A stretch of 9,793 nucleotides of DNA from Bacillota bacterium (GTDB taxonomy: Bacteria > Bacillota > Clostridia > Oscillospirales > Butyricicoccaceae): assembly GCA_030705725.1 (NCBI GenBank), contig JAUZPW010000037.1, positions 1 through 9,793 on the forward strand. The letters run 5' to 3'. The first letter of the stretch is position 1. Each line of letters opens with the position of its first letter. The position numbers were made by a program, and so were the translations under genes. The notes under the pieces are model-generated. The model searched no databases, was not told the DNA's origin, and saw only the letters and a program-made list of their open reading frames with translations. This document shows, one piece after another, positions 1 to 6,925 of the stretch.

Positions 1-533
1 CCCAATGCGTCAAGATCAACGGCATTTCCGTTTTTATCAAGCCCCGTATCGACGTTTACGCCCCTGTAAAGAAGATTTCCGGCCTCGTCGACCGTAAAAG
101 GAGGTTCCGAATTCTCGGAGCCGCCGAAAAGGAATTCGCCGCCCAGCTCAGTATTCATGGAGGAAACAATAGCCTCCCGCATTGTTCGCAGCTTCTCGGC
201 GATAGCCTTTCTGCCGGTCTCGGACATAGAACCGTTTATAGCCCCGATTACGTCGGACTGGCCCGCCTCCTGAGCTATTTCCTCAACCTTGGTAATTGCG
301 CTGCCCGCGGTGTCTAGCTTGCTTGAAACGTCGCTGAGGTTCGATTGATAATCGTCGTTGCGCTGGTATTCGCGCCGAAGCTTAAAGGCCATCGCGGCGG
401 AATACGGATCATCGGAGGCCTTATTGAATCTTCTTAAATCTGTCGCTGTGTTGCTCGCGTTGTTTAAGCGTTCAAGCGTCGAATTCAAGCTCCCCTTATA
501 TTGGCTTGAAATCATTCCCATCGTGATTCTCAT
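1..533 (-). CDS. flgL: Flagellar hook-associated protein 3 FlgL (hook-filament junction), 3' part missing
   Basis: Encodes the N-terminal 177 residues of FlgL, the second junction protein between hook and flagellin filament; the rest lies beyond the left edge. The visible protein starts MRITMGMISSQY, the MRIT opening typical of FlgL, and then follows the flagellin-like N-terminal helical domain: a heptad-rich stretch, an NKASDDPYSAAMAFKLR segment (the 'asDDP' signature shared by FlgL and flagellin) and, near residue 135, GGEFLFGG, where FlgL proteins enter the variable domain. The start is supported by AGAAAGGAG at 541-549, seven bases upstream. It is the last visible gene of the flgM-flgN-flgK-flgL operon and starts 49 bases after the flgK stop. 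Flagellin is the alternative reading, but the MRIT start and the position after flgK favour FlgL. The organism may continue leftwards with fliW/csrA as in Bacillus, but that is outside the window. Confidence 0.93.
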   Translation of the reverse strand, partial: MRITMGMISSQYKGSLNSTLERLNNASNTATDLRRFNKASDDPYSAAMAFKLRREYQRNDDYQSNLSDVSSKLDTAGSAITKVEEIAQEAGQSDVIGAINGSMSETGRKAIAEKLRTMREAIVSSMNTELGGEFLFGGSENSEPPFTVDEAGNLLYRGVNVDTGLDKNGNAVDLDAL

Positions 534-582
534 GGTTTTTCTCCTTTCTAAAACAAAGGAATATAATTAAGCGGCCCTAGCC

Positions 583-2091
583 CTACCTTCCGACTACGCC
601 CATTTTGTTTATTATTGTGTCCATGGCTTCGTCGAGCGTCGTCATAAAGCGGCTTGAAGCCGTAAGAGACTGGTTGTAAAGAATAAGGTTGATGCCCTCT
701 TCGCTCACGTCTACTGAAGAAATTGACTTTCTGTTTTTTTCTATCTCCGAAAGGGTGTCTCCGAACGTATCGTTTTTATTTTGGACGGTTTCGAGCTGAA
801 GCGCAAGGTCGTTCGTCAGATTGTCTGTAAATTCCTGGAGAGTGCCGTTAAAAACCGTCTTCCCGCTTCCTGTGTCAAAGGAAATGTCGGTTGAAAAACC
901 TTTTATCATGCTAAGCAGATCCTGCGCGGTGTTCACCAAATACGAGCCTGTCGCGTTTTTCCAGCTTTCGGCCACCCTGATGTTCGCCGCCGTAATAGTG
1001 CCGCTTCCGTCGGAAGCCTCAAACATGGGCTTTGACCCGTCCTTACTGTTCAGTGCGTTTATTGTCGAAGCAAGCTTTGAAGCGAACGTATTGAGGCTTT
1101 TCTGATAAAACGGGATGCCGGAGGCGGAAGCGTCCGGGGCTCCGCTTGTGTCGTATGCCCCGCTTCCGTTCAGCATGACGAGATAGCTGTGCATCTTTCC
1201 GGTGGAAATTTTATCGTTCATTTTTGTCGTCGCGCCGTCGATAGATGTAAAATTAACGCTTACGGGCGCGCTTTGTGTCATATCCGTGGTCACTGAAAGC
1301 TTCGCGCATTTGTTGTTGTCGATAAGGGTGTAGGTGCTGCCGTCGCCGCCCACGAAATTGACCGAAAGCTCCTCCACATTTATGCCGGAACCTACTGAAA
1401 CGCTTTTGGTGGATACCTCTATATTTAAATACTGTGATAATTTGTCAAGCAGCTGGTTTCTCGAATCCTTAAGCTCGAGAGCCGATGCCCCGTTAATATC
1501 CGATATTTTTATTTCGTCGTTTAAGGAAGCGATATTCGATAAAAGCTGGTTCACCTGGTTAACGCCGTCGTCCTTAACGTTTCCTAACTGCTGATCCCAA
1601 ATGGTTTGAAGGTGCTCCGAATAGTCGTTGAATATTCCCGTCATGAGCTCGGCCGAGGTCATGACGGAGCCTTCCTTCACGCTGTCGCCCGGAGACGCGG
1701 ACAGCTTTTCAAGCGCCGAGACCAAGTCAGAAATCTTATCACCCAAGCCTGACGTTTTAGACTCGTCTATCACATTCTGAATGTCGTTCATGGTGCCGAG
1801 CTGCGCGGACATATCCCCGACCTTCGCGTTCTGGCTCCGGTATCTTATATCGAGGTAAATATCCCTTAGCTGGCTTATTCCGCCCGACAAAACACCCTGG
1901 CCGGGCTCCGCGTGGTTTCCGGCATAACGCATGCCCAAACCGACAGGCGCCAGCGAATAAGAATCAACGCGTTGCCTGGTATAGCCTTCCGTGGAAACAT
2001 TTGATATATTTTGTCCGGTGGTCTGAAGCTCGGCTTGCGAGTTTTGAATCCCCCGCATAGCAGTATAAAACGACGAAAAGAGCGAGCTCAT
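583..2091 (-). CDS. flgK: Flagellar hook-associated protein 1 FlgK (hook-filament junction)
   Basis: FlgK is exported through the flagellar type III apparatus and forms the first junction ring on the finished hook. The 502-residue product has the N-terminal rod/hook signature (residues 27-42, QNISNVSTEGYTRQRV), a long variable middle, and the conserved C-terminal helix (SVDVSEEGINLILYNQSL, then ASSRFMTTLDEAMDTIINKMG) typical of FlgK/FlgE-family termini. Length is close to Bacillus FlgK (about 500 residues) and shorter than enterobacterial forms. The reading frame can also begin two codons earlier at a GTG (2097), but the GGGAGG at 2099-2104 is only one base from that GTG and seven bases from the ATG at 2091, so the ATG is chosen. 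It follows flgN by 13 bases and precedes flgL, so it is probably co-transcribed from the sigma-28 promoter upstream of flgM. Confidence 0.96.
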   Translation of the reverse strand: MSSLFSSFYTAMRGIQNSQAELQTTGQNISNVSTEGYTRQRVDSYSLAPVGLGMRYAGNHAEPGQGVLSGGISQLRDIYLDIRYRSQNAKVGDMSAQLGTMNDIQNVIDESKTSGLGDKISDLVSALEKLSASPGDSVKEGSVMTSAELMTGIFNDYSEHLQTIWDQQLGNVKDDGVNQVNQLLSNIASLNDEIKISDINGASALELKDSRNQLLDKLSQYLNIEVSTKSVSVGSGINVEELSVNFVGGDGSTYTLIDNNKCAKLSVTTDMTQSAPVSVNFTSIDGATTKMNDKISTGKMHSYLVMLNGSGAYDTSGAPDASASGIPFYQKSLNTFASKLASTINALNSKDGSKPMFEASDGSGTITAANIRVAESWKNATGSYLVNTAQDLLSMIKGFSTDISFDTGSGKTVFNGTLQEFTDNLTNDLALQLETVQNKNDTFGDTLSEIEKNRKSISSVDVSEEGINLILYNQSLTASSRFMTTLDEAMDTIINKMGVVGR

Positions 2092-2098
2092 CGGCACG

Positions 2099-2104
2099 CC
2101 TCCC
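2099..2104 (-). promoter_or_regulatory. Ribosome binding site of flgK
   Basis: GGGAGG immediately follows the flgN TAA stop (2105-2107). Its spacing is seven bases to the ATG at 2091 and only one base to the GTG at 2097, which decides the start of flgK in favour of the ATG. Confidence 0.8.
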
Positions 2105-2587
2105 TTACGCTTTTCTTGAAATTAAACTCATCTGGCTGAGATGCTCCCTTGCCCGGGCGTCGTACACCTTCTGCAATTCGGGATTGCTTTCAAGCTTTCT
2201 TAATTCCGCTCTGGTCCTGCGAAGCTTAAGTGTCGTCAGATCGCTGCAGCTGCTGTTTGTGTCCTTAATGTTAAGCACAACCTTTGAAAGCTCTTCGTAG
2301 ATTTCGCTAACCCTTTCTCTTTCGAGCTCTCCGAACAAGGGAATAAGCTCCCTGAAAGTGCTGTTTTTATAAGGAGTTCCCTTAAGCAGGCTTTCGCGTT
2401 CGGCCTCCATACCCCTCGCCTTAAGCAGGAATGCCTGCTCCTCGTTCACGGTGCTGTCCAGTATGCCCAGCCTGTCCGACTTTATATCCTCGTACTTGCG
2501 TTTTTCAAGGCTTAGAAATTGTTTGTAGAACGACAGATAACGTTCAAAAAGTGAAACGAGCATATCGGAAAACTTTTTGTCAAGCAA
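2105..2587 (-). CDS. flgN: FlgN-family flagellar export chaperone
   Basis: FlgN is the cytoplasmic chaperone that binds the C-termini of FlgK and FlgL and delivers them to the flagellar export gate. The roughly 160-residue product is almost entirely predicted helix, with charged heptad-like stretches (FERYLSFYKQFLSLEKRKYEDI; later LERERVSEIYEELSKVVLNIKD) and no membrane segment, as expected of the FlgN antiparallel coiled coil. Sequence similarity within this family is low, so much of the call rests on length, helical character and position between flgM and flgK, the same order as in Bacillus (flgM-yvyG-flgK-flgL). The frame is open to a GTG at 2596, but GAGGTGA at 2593-2599 overlaps that codon and sits five bases before the in-frame TTG at 2587, so TTG is the preferred start. 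Confidence 0.82.
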   Translation of the reverse strand: MLDKKFSDMLVSLFERYLSFYKQFLSLEKRKYEDIKSDRLGILDSTVNEEQAFLLKARGMEAERESLLKGTPYKNSTFRELIPLFGELERERVSEIYEELSKVVLNIKDTNSSCSDLTTLKLRRTRAELRKLESNPELQKVYDARAREHLSQMSLISRKA

Positions 2588-2592
2588 TTTCG

Positions 2593-2601
2593 TCACCTCT
2601 C
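2593..2601 (-). promoter_or_regulatory. Ribosome binding site of flgN, overlapping a decoy GTG
   Basis: GAGAGGTGA contains a seven-base match to the anti-Shine-Dalgarno complement and includes the in-frame GTG at 2594-2596 within itself. This makes initiation at that GTG unlikely and supports the TTG at 2585-2587, five bases downstream. The site starts just after the flgM stop (2604-2606). Confidence 0.65.
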
Positions 2602-2603
2602 AG

Positions 2604-2909
2604 TTATAAATTATCAAGCAGCGATTTAGCTATTTCTTCAGGGTCTACGCTGTACTGGCCCGCGTCGTATTTTTCCTTGAGGTCCTTTAATATCGCGGGA
2701 TCGGTGTCCTTTTTGATTTCGTCGACTATTTTTTTCGAAACATCCTTAACCGTCGTGTCTCCGCGGTAAGAGATTTCAATAGTGTCCGTTTTGCCGGCCG
2801 ATTTTGTTTTGTCCGGGCCGTTCTGTGCCGCTTTTACGCTTTCGGTTCTTTCCGTTTTCATACTGTCGGGATATATTGCGCCGGGATTTAATCCGGTTTT
2901 ATTTATCAT
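2604..2909 (-). CDS. flgM: Anti-sigma-28 factor FlgM
   Basis: FlgM binds and inhibits sigma-28 (FliA/SigD) until the hook-basal body is finished. The 101-residue product has the usual FlgM layout: a polar, probably disordered N-terminal half (residues 1-45, rich in K, T, D, S) and a C-terminal sigma-binding region with two short helices (VSKKIVDEIKK and LKDLKEKYDAGQYSVDPEEIAKSLL, residues about 57-98). The segment 'G-Y-x-V/I-D-P-x-x-IA-x-x-LL' is the most family-typical part. An upstream in-frame ATG at 2927 is rejected because it falls about five bases before the predicted transcription start and because GAGGTGAGG (2913-2921) is correctly placed for the ATG at 2909. It heads the flgM-flgN-flgK-flgL operon and is preceded by a sigma-28 promoter, giving the classic negative feedback loop. 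Confidence 0.92.
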   Translation of the reverse strand: MINKTGLNPGAIYPDSMKTERTESVKAAQNGPDKTKSAGKTDTIEISYRGDTTVKDVSKKIVDEIKKDTDPAILKDLKEKYDAGQYSVDPEEIAKSLLDNL

Positions 2910-2912
2910 AAA

Positions 2913-2921
2913 CCTCACCTC
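2913..2921 (-). promoter_or_regulatory. Ribosome binding site of flgM
   Basis: GAGGTGAGG lies three to six bases from the ATG at 2909, depending on which bases pair. It sits at the very 5' end of the transcript predicted from the sigma-28 promoter, so the leader would be only about 13 bases long. Confidence 0.75.
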
Positions 2922-2927
2922 GTACAT

Positions 2928-2954
2928 ATTATCGGATAAATATTCCAGAATTTA
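2928..2954 (-). promoter_or_regulatory. Sigma-28 (FliA/SigD) promoter of the flgM-flgN-flgK-flgL operon
   Basis: Read on the minus strand, TAAA (2951-2954) is followed by a 15-base spacer and CCGATAAT (2928-2935). The known sigma-28/SigD consensus is TAAA, 14-16 bases, CCGATAT (TAAA-N15-GCCGATAA in enterics). The -35 element is an exact match and the -10 element matches CCGATA fully. By analogy the start point would be near 2922. The promoter begins seven bases after the cheB stop, and no convincing terminator separates it from cheB, so read-through from the chemotaxis operon is also possible. Confidence 0.88.
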
Positions 2955-2961
2955 AGTATTT

Positions 2962-3993
2962 TTATTTTTTTATTTTTAATTGAGAAATTAAAATTCCGGC
3001 TATTTCCTGACACGGCGCCTGTTTCATGACCGCTCCTATATCCATGGCCACCGCGGGCATGCCGTAGACTACCGCCGACTGCTTGTCCTGTCCGATCGTA
3101 TAAGCGCCGGCCTTTCTCATGCTTAAAAGTCCGCTTGCGCCGTCTCTTCCCATTCCGGTAAGGATAACCCCGATAGCGTCGCCCTTGGCGGTCCGTGAGA
3201 CTGATTCAAAAAGCACGTCTACCGACGGGCAGTGCCCGCTGACCTTGTCGCCCGCCCGGCAGGCAACAAAATATCCCGACGCGTCCTTTTTTAAGTACAT
3301 ATGCTTGTCCCCGGCCGCGATCAAGGCCTCCCCGCGCCTAACACGGTCGCCGTCCGCAGCCTCCGATACCTTTATTTTGCAAAGCTTGTTGAGCCTTTCG
3401 GCGTACATTTTTGTAAACCCAGCGGGCATATGCTGCACGACCACGACGCCCGGAGCGTCCTCGGGCAGAAGCTTAAGTATCTCAAGCGTAGCCTCCGTGC
3501 CGCCCGTTGACGCGCCGATAGCTATGACATGGTACTTTGTATCCGCGCCGTTAAGGCTCGGCAGCGGCAGCGGTGCTCTCAGAACGGGCTTTTTTATCAC
3601 CCTTGCGGAGGGCGCGATTTTTATTTTATTAATAAGCTCGGTGCAGAAATTTGAAAAATCCTCCGGTGAAGCGCCCGGCTTCTTTACGAAATCGATAGCG
3701 CCGGCGTCCAGCGCCTCAAAAAGGCCGAGGCTAACCGAGCTGACAAGCACGACGGGCAGGGGACTAACAGGAATGAGCTTCCGAAGGAAATCCGTCCCCT
3801 TCATATTCGGCATTTCGACGTCCATCGTAACGACGTCCGGTTTGAGACTGAATATCATCTTTTCAGCTTCAGCCGTGTTTCCGGCGCTTCCGATCACCCT
3901 GATTCCGGGGTCCTTGGAAAGCTCGCGCTGAAGAATGGTCCTAAAAAGCAGCGAATCGTCGACGATCAGAACTTTCACCGAGCCTGTTATCAT
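2962..3993 (-). CDS. cheB: CheB: receptor protein-glutamate methylesterase/glutamine deamidase with receiver domain
   Basis: CheB removes methyl groups from, and deamidates, chemoreceptor side chains during adaptation. The 343-residue protein has an N-terminal receiver domain (about 6-125) with acidic pair D12-D13, phospho-acceptor D58 (VTMDVEMP), a switch serine near S85 and K104 in DFVKKPG, then a short linker and the esterase domain (about 153-340). The catalytic triad is recognisable as S162 (AIGASTGGT), H188 (VVQHMPAG) and D284 (LTGMGRDGA), each two residues earlier than in the enteric enzyme (S164, H190, D286), so both halves should be active. The ATG at 3993 has AGAAAGGA (4001-4008) seven bases upstream; that site lies in the last codons of cheR, and the two genes are four bases apart, suggesting translational coupling. 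It is the last gene of cheA-cheR-cheB. Confidence 0.97.
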   Translation of the reverse strand: MITGSVKVLIVDDSLLFRTILQRELSKDPGIRVIGSAGNTAEAEKMIFSLKPDVVTMDVEMPNMKGTDFLRKLIPVSPLPVVLVSSVSLGLFEALDAGAIDFVKKPGASPEDFSNFCTELINKIKIAPSARVIKKPVLRAPLPLPSLNGADTKYHVIAIGASTGGTEATLEILKLLPEDAPGVVVVQHMPAGFTKMYAERLNKLCKIKVSEAADGDRVRRGEALIAAGDKHMYLKKDASGYFVACRAGDKVSGHCPSVDVLFESVSRTAKGDAIGVILTGMGRDGASGLLSMRKAGAYTIGQDKQSAVVYGMPAVAMDIGAVMKQAPCQEIAGILISQLKIKK

Positions 3994-3997
3994 ATTT

Positions 3998-4813
3998 TCA
4001 TCCTTTCTGATAAATGGACGGCTTTATATAATTAAATTCCGCGATTCCATGCTGAATAGTCTCGGAATGACCTATAAAAAGAAAACCGCCCGGTTTGAGC
4101 ACATCGTAAAACTTCTTGGTAAGCATGTTCTTAGTGGGCTGGTCAAAATATATCATTACATTTCTGCAGAAAATGAGGTCGAAAGGCTTTGCGAAGGAAA
4201 ACGGTTCCATAAGGTTGAGCCTTCTGAAAATGACCTCCTTCCTGATATCGTCTGAAAGCGCGAAATAATTGTCGTCATTTCTGACAAAATACTTTCTTGC
4301 CCACGAGGGAGGTATGCCCGAAAGCGCGTCCTTGTGGTAAACTGCTTTTTGCGCGCTTTCCAGTGCTTTTGCCGATATATCTGTGGCAAGCAGCCTGTAA
4401 TCCCAATTCTGAAAAGCGAAATAATCCTTGAGCACCATAACGGTAGTATACGCTTCTTCCCCGGTCGAGCAGCCGGCGCTCCAGATTCTTAAGTTCCTGT
4501 CCCTGTTGTTTTTTTCCCACTGCGGCATTATGAATTCCTTCATGAATTCATAATGCTTCGCTTCCCGCATAAAGTACGTATGATTTGTCGTAAGCTTGTT
4601 TAGCATTACGGTGACTTCGTTTTGATCGGATTTTTTTATCAAATTGAAATAATCTGTAAAATTTTTTATTTTTCTTTCGGTAAAGACCTTCTGCATTCTT
4701 GATTCGATCAGCTGTTTTTTCTTCGACAGGTCGATGCCGTAGCGTGATTTTACAAATAAGGAAAAATCCCTCAGCTCCTGATCCGTCAACTGAATAAAAT
4801 CATTGCTGTTCAA
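3998..4813 (-). CDS. cheR: CheR: chemoreceptor glutamate O-methyltransferase
   Basis: CheR transfers methyl groups from S-adenosylmethionine to glutamates of chemoreceptors, opposing CheB. The 271-residue protein contains an N-terminal helical CheR_N domain (about 8-70), the TTNHTYFMRE motif (75-84, usually TTNxTxFFRE), the SAM-binding loop WSAGCSTGEEAYT (111-123), ATDIS (143-147), CRNVMIYFD (216-224) and LKPGGFLFIGHSE (239-251). Length and motif order match the family. Translation appears to start at TTG (4813): a strong GGAGGT at 4821-4826 lies seven bases upstream, and no ATG is near it. It follows cheA by 18 bases and precedes cheB by 4. The gene contains a perfect 13-bp inverted repeat at 4525-4556. 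Confidence 0.97.
   Translation of the reverse strand: MNSNDFIQLTDQELRDFSLFVKSRYGIDLSKKKQLIESRMQKVFTERKIKNFTDYFNLIKKSDQNEVTVMLNKLTTNHTYFMREAKHYEFMKEFIMPQWEKNNRDRNLRIWSAGCSTGEEAYTTVMVLKDYFAFQNWDYRLLATDISAKALESAQKAVYHKDALSGIPPSWARKYFVRNDDNYFALSDDIRKEVIFRRLNLMEPFSFAKPFDLIFCRNVMIYFDQPTKNMLTKKFYDVLKPGGFLFIGHSETIQHGIAEFNYIKPSIYQKG
4525..4556. repeat. Perfect 13-bp inverted repeat inside cheR
   Basis: GCATTATGAATTC (4525-4537), a six-base spacer CTTCAT, and GAATTCATAATGC (4544-4556) form a perfect inverted repeat. It lies inside cheR, encoding HYEFMKEFIM, where the protein itself has an E-F-M/E-F-I-M internal echo. In the mRNA it would give a 13-bp stem with a six-base loop. No T-run follows, so it is not a terminator. 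Confidence 0.85.
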
Positions 4814-4820
4814 ATCAAAG

Positions 4821-4826
4821 ACCTCC
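4821..4826 (-). promoter_or_regulatory. Ribosome binding site that sets the TTG start of cheR
   Basis: GGAGGT lies seven bases upstream of TTG 4811-4813, in the 18-base gap after the cheA stop. It is the strongest site in the chemotaxis operon and is what supports a TTG start for cheR. Confidence 0.8.
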
Positions 4827-4831
4827 GAAAC

Positions 4832-6925
4832 TCAGCTTTTTGTGAAAAGGCGGTGTACGTCCAGAATAAGGCTTATGCCGCCGTCTCCCAGGATGGCGCA
4901 GCCCTCGATCCCGGACTTTCTTATCCTTTGTTTCTGGATGTATACGGGCAGCGGCTTAACGACTACCTGCTGTTCGCAGAGAAGTTCGTCCGCGAAAATG
5001 CAGTATGAAAGCTCGTGTGTCTCCACCTGGATCATAATGCCTTCCTCGATATCCGTGATTTCCGTCTCTATGCCGTATTCCCTGTGCAGGCGAATGACGG
5101 GGTAAAATGAGTCCCGCACCCTGATAATCTCCTTCATATCCTCGTTAAACAGGATGCTTTGCTTTTTGGCCTTGAAGGTCTGCTTTATCGAGTGGATCGG
5201 GAGAATAAACATCGTTTTTCCGACCGCGATTTTCATTCCGTTTACAATGGCGAGAGTAAGCGGGATCTTAAAGGAAATTTTAGTACCCTCGTTTATCCTG
5301 CTGAAGATCGTCACATCTCCGCCGATTTTTTCAATGTTCTTCTTAACGACGTCAAGCCCCACGCCCCTGCCGGAGAATTCCGTAACCTTTTCCTTGGTTG
5401 AAAAACCGGGCAGAAGCAGAAGATCGTATACCTCCTGGTCGGAGTATTCGCTCTCGGGCTTTTTTAACAGCCCCTGTTTTTTCGCCTTGGCAAGAACTCC
5501 GTCGCGGTTAACTCCGCCGCCGTCGTCCGTGATCGTAATTACAATATCCCCGCCGGTATTCTTAGCCGTCAGGGTAATCGTTCCGCCGTCCGTTTTTCCG
5601 TTTTTGAGGCGAACTTCGGGCATCTCGATCCCGTGATCCATGGAATTTCTGACAACATGCATGATCGGGTCCGCAATGCTGTCGACGATCGTTTTGTCGA
5701 CCTCCGTATCCTCTCCCACAAGGATAAGCTGAACATCCTTCCCCAGGCTTTTGCCCATGTCTCTGACAATGCGGTTCATTTTCTGAAATACGCTGTTTAT
5801 TGGGACCATGCGGATCGACGTAACGATCTCCTGCAGCTCGTCAGTCAGCTTTCTGAGCTGTCTCGCCGCCTTTCCGAATTGGCTGTCGGTGTTTTCCGCC
5901 TGTAAGCCCGTCATCGCCATCACCATCGATTCGGTGATGACGATCTCGCCCATCAGGTCCATAAGGCTGTTGAGCTTTGTGAGATTGACGCTTATAAGGT
6001 TCTGTTTTGCCGGCTGATTTCTAACGAGAGCCTGAGCTCTCCCGGCATCCGGATGCCGGCCCTCCCGGTCGTCCTGCTCCGATTCCGTGCCTGTTGATGC
6101 CTGCTCTTTGTGGAAAACCGTGTAGTTTTTTGTGTACGGAAACCGTTCTGCTACGCCCTCGGCGGCTTTAAGCTCATTCTCGCCGCTTAAATAGACGCAA
6201 AATCCCTTCGACCGGATAACGTTCGCGATCTCCGGGCCGCCTTCAAGCTTTTCCGGCTCATATGCAATTGCCGATGCCGAAGCATCCTGCATTTCATTAA
6301 TAAGCATCAGAGCGCGCAGGTTTTCCATACCTGCGTCCTCGTCGAAATAAACCCTGAGGGCGTATGATGTTCCGTCCTTAAAATCAGGGGCCGCCTCATC
6401 CTGCGAAACCGGGCTGGCTGAAACCGGGCTGGCTGAGACCGGGCTGGCTGAAACCGGGCTTTCTTTTTTGGCTTTTTCTTTTTCCTGCTGAATTTTAACC
6501 GGTTTATCCTCTAAAGCAACCTTTTGAGAAATTTTTTTGAGAAAATTGCTAATTTTTTGCTCATATTTGCCGATATCATTAGTAAGAGGCTCATTGTTTT
6601 CCACATGAGCCACTTCAGCTTTGATAAAATCCGAAACCTCGAACATAAGCTCGAAAAGCTCGCCGTAATATTCCTGCAAAACCCCGTTCTGGCGCACATA
6701 CGAAAGAAGATCCTCAGCAATATGCGTAACGGTAGCCAGACTGTGATACTGCATCATGGCGGAAGATCCCTTGACGGTATGCATTATCCTGAAAATTTCG
6801 TTGATGCCTTCTTCGTCCAGCATATTTGCCTTCTCGGAATTTATCAGAATATCGTCCAGCGTCTCAAGCAGTTCTTTTGTTTCGAACAGATAAATATCAA
6901 GCATTGAATCGAGTCCTGTATCCAT
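4832..6925 (-). CDS. cheA: CheA: chemotaxis histidine kinase
   Basis: CheA autophosphorylates in response to receptors and passes phosphate to CheY and CheB. The 697-residue product (numbered from the ATG at 6925) has all five domains: P1 phosphotransfer (about 5-105) with H49 in MHTVKGSSAMM; a P2-like ferredoxin-fold response-regulator docking domain (about 187-272); P3 dimerisation (about 308-372); P4 HATPase with N box HVVRNSMDHG (423-432), G1 DDGGG (467-471), F box LLLPGFST (about 503-510) and G2 GRGVGLDVV (from 519); and a CheW-like P5 (about 562-695). The frame extends to GTG 6949 and ATG 6946, but these have no Shine-Dalgarno; GGCGGGTG (6933-6940) is a moderate site for the ATG at 6925, and MDTGLDSMLDIYLFET is a natural family start. 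The P1-P2 linker carries a tandem SPVSA repeat. It heads cheA-cheR-cheB. Confidence 0.97.
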   Translation of the reverse strand: MDTGLDSMLDIYLFETKELLETLDDILINSEKANMLDEEGINEIFRIMHTVKGSSAMMQYHSLATVTHIAEDLLSYVRQNGVLQEYYGELFELMFEVSDFIKAEVAHVENNEPLTNDIGKYEQKISNFLKKISQKVALEDKPVKIQQEKEKAKKESPVSASPVSASPVSASPVSQDEAAPDFKDGTSYALRVYFDEDAGMENLRALMLINEMQDASASAIAYEPEKLEGGPEIANVIRSKGFCVYLSGENELKAAEGVAERFPYTKNYTVFHKEQASTGTESEQDDREGRHPDAGRAQALVRNQPAKQNLISVNLTKLNSLMDLMGEIVITESMVMAMTGLQAENTDSQFGKAARQLRKLTDELQEIVTSIRMVPINSVFQKMNRIVRDMGKSLGKDVQLILVGEDTEVDKTIVDSIADPIMHVVRNSMDHGIEMPEVRLKNGKTDGGTITLTAKNTGGDIVITITDDGGGVNRDGVLAKAKKQGLLKKPESEYSDQEVYDLLLLPGFSTKEKVTEFSGRGVGLDVVKKNIEKIGGDVTIFSRINEGTKISFKIPLTLAIVNGMKIAVGKTMFILPIHSIKQTFKAKKQSILFNEDMKEIIRVRDSFYPVIRLHREYGIETEITDIEEGIMIQVETHELSYCIFADELLCEQQVVVKPLPVYIQKQRIRKSGIEGCAILGDGGISLILDVHRLFTKS
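6042..6059. repeat. 18-bp perfect palindrome in the P2-P3 linker of cheA
   Basis: CCGGCATCCGGATGCCGG is its own reverse complement over all 18 bases. It lies in codons for the polar linker between P2 and P3 of CheA (around RHPDAG), a stretch where protein sequence is usually weakly constrained. It has no central spacer, so it would form a less stable RNA hairpin than its length suggests; a duplex-DNA role or chance are both possible. Confidence 0.8.
6405..6460 (-). repeat. 15-bp coding tandem repeat (SPVSA)n in the P1-P2 linker of cheA
   Basis: Three full units (6405-6419, 6420-6434, 6435-6449) and an 11-base partial unit (6450-6460) of GAAACCGGGCTGGCT as read on the plus strand. The units are identical except one A-to-G change in the third. 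On the coding strand they encode repeated SPVSA, a flexible Pro/Ser linker between the phosphotransfer domain and P2. The 15-base length keeps frame, so copy number could change without breaking CheA. Confidence 0.9.

Noticed and set aside
358..570. Short plus-strand open frame with a hydrophobic C-terminus across the flgL start.
   Set aside because: It is antisense to the conserved FlgL N-terminus and to the flgL ribosome site, with no Shine-Dalgarno of its own.
2974..2993. Perfect 8-bp inverted repeat TTTTAATT-GAGA-AATTAAAA at the end of cheB as a terminator.
   Set aside because: On the coding (minus) strand the arm is followed by A-rich, not T-rich, sequence, and the repeat lies inside the last codons of cheB; all pairs but none of the closing ones are A-T, so it would be weak.
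3119..3931. Long plus-strand open frame of about 270 codons opposite cheB.
   Set aside because: CheB on the minus strand accounts fully for this region with all catalytic motifs; the antisense translation has no recognisable domain and reflects codon bias.
4371..4378. GCCGATAT on the plus strand inside cheR as a sigma-28 -10 element.
   Set aside because: No TAAA-like element lies 14-16 bases upstream (the bases there are CGCG).
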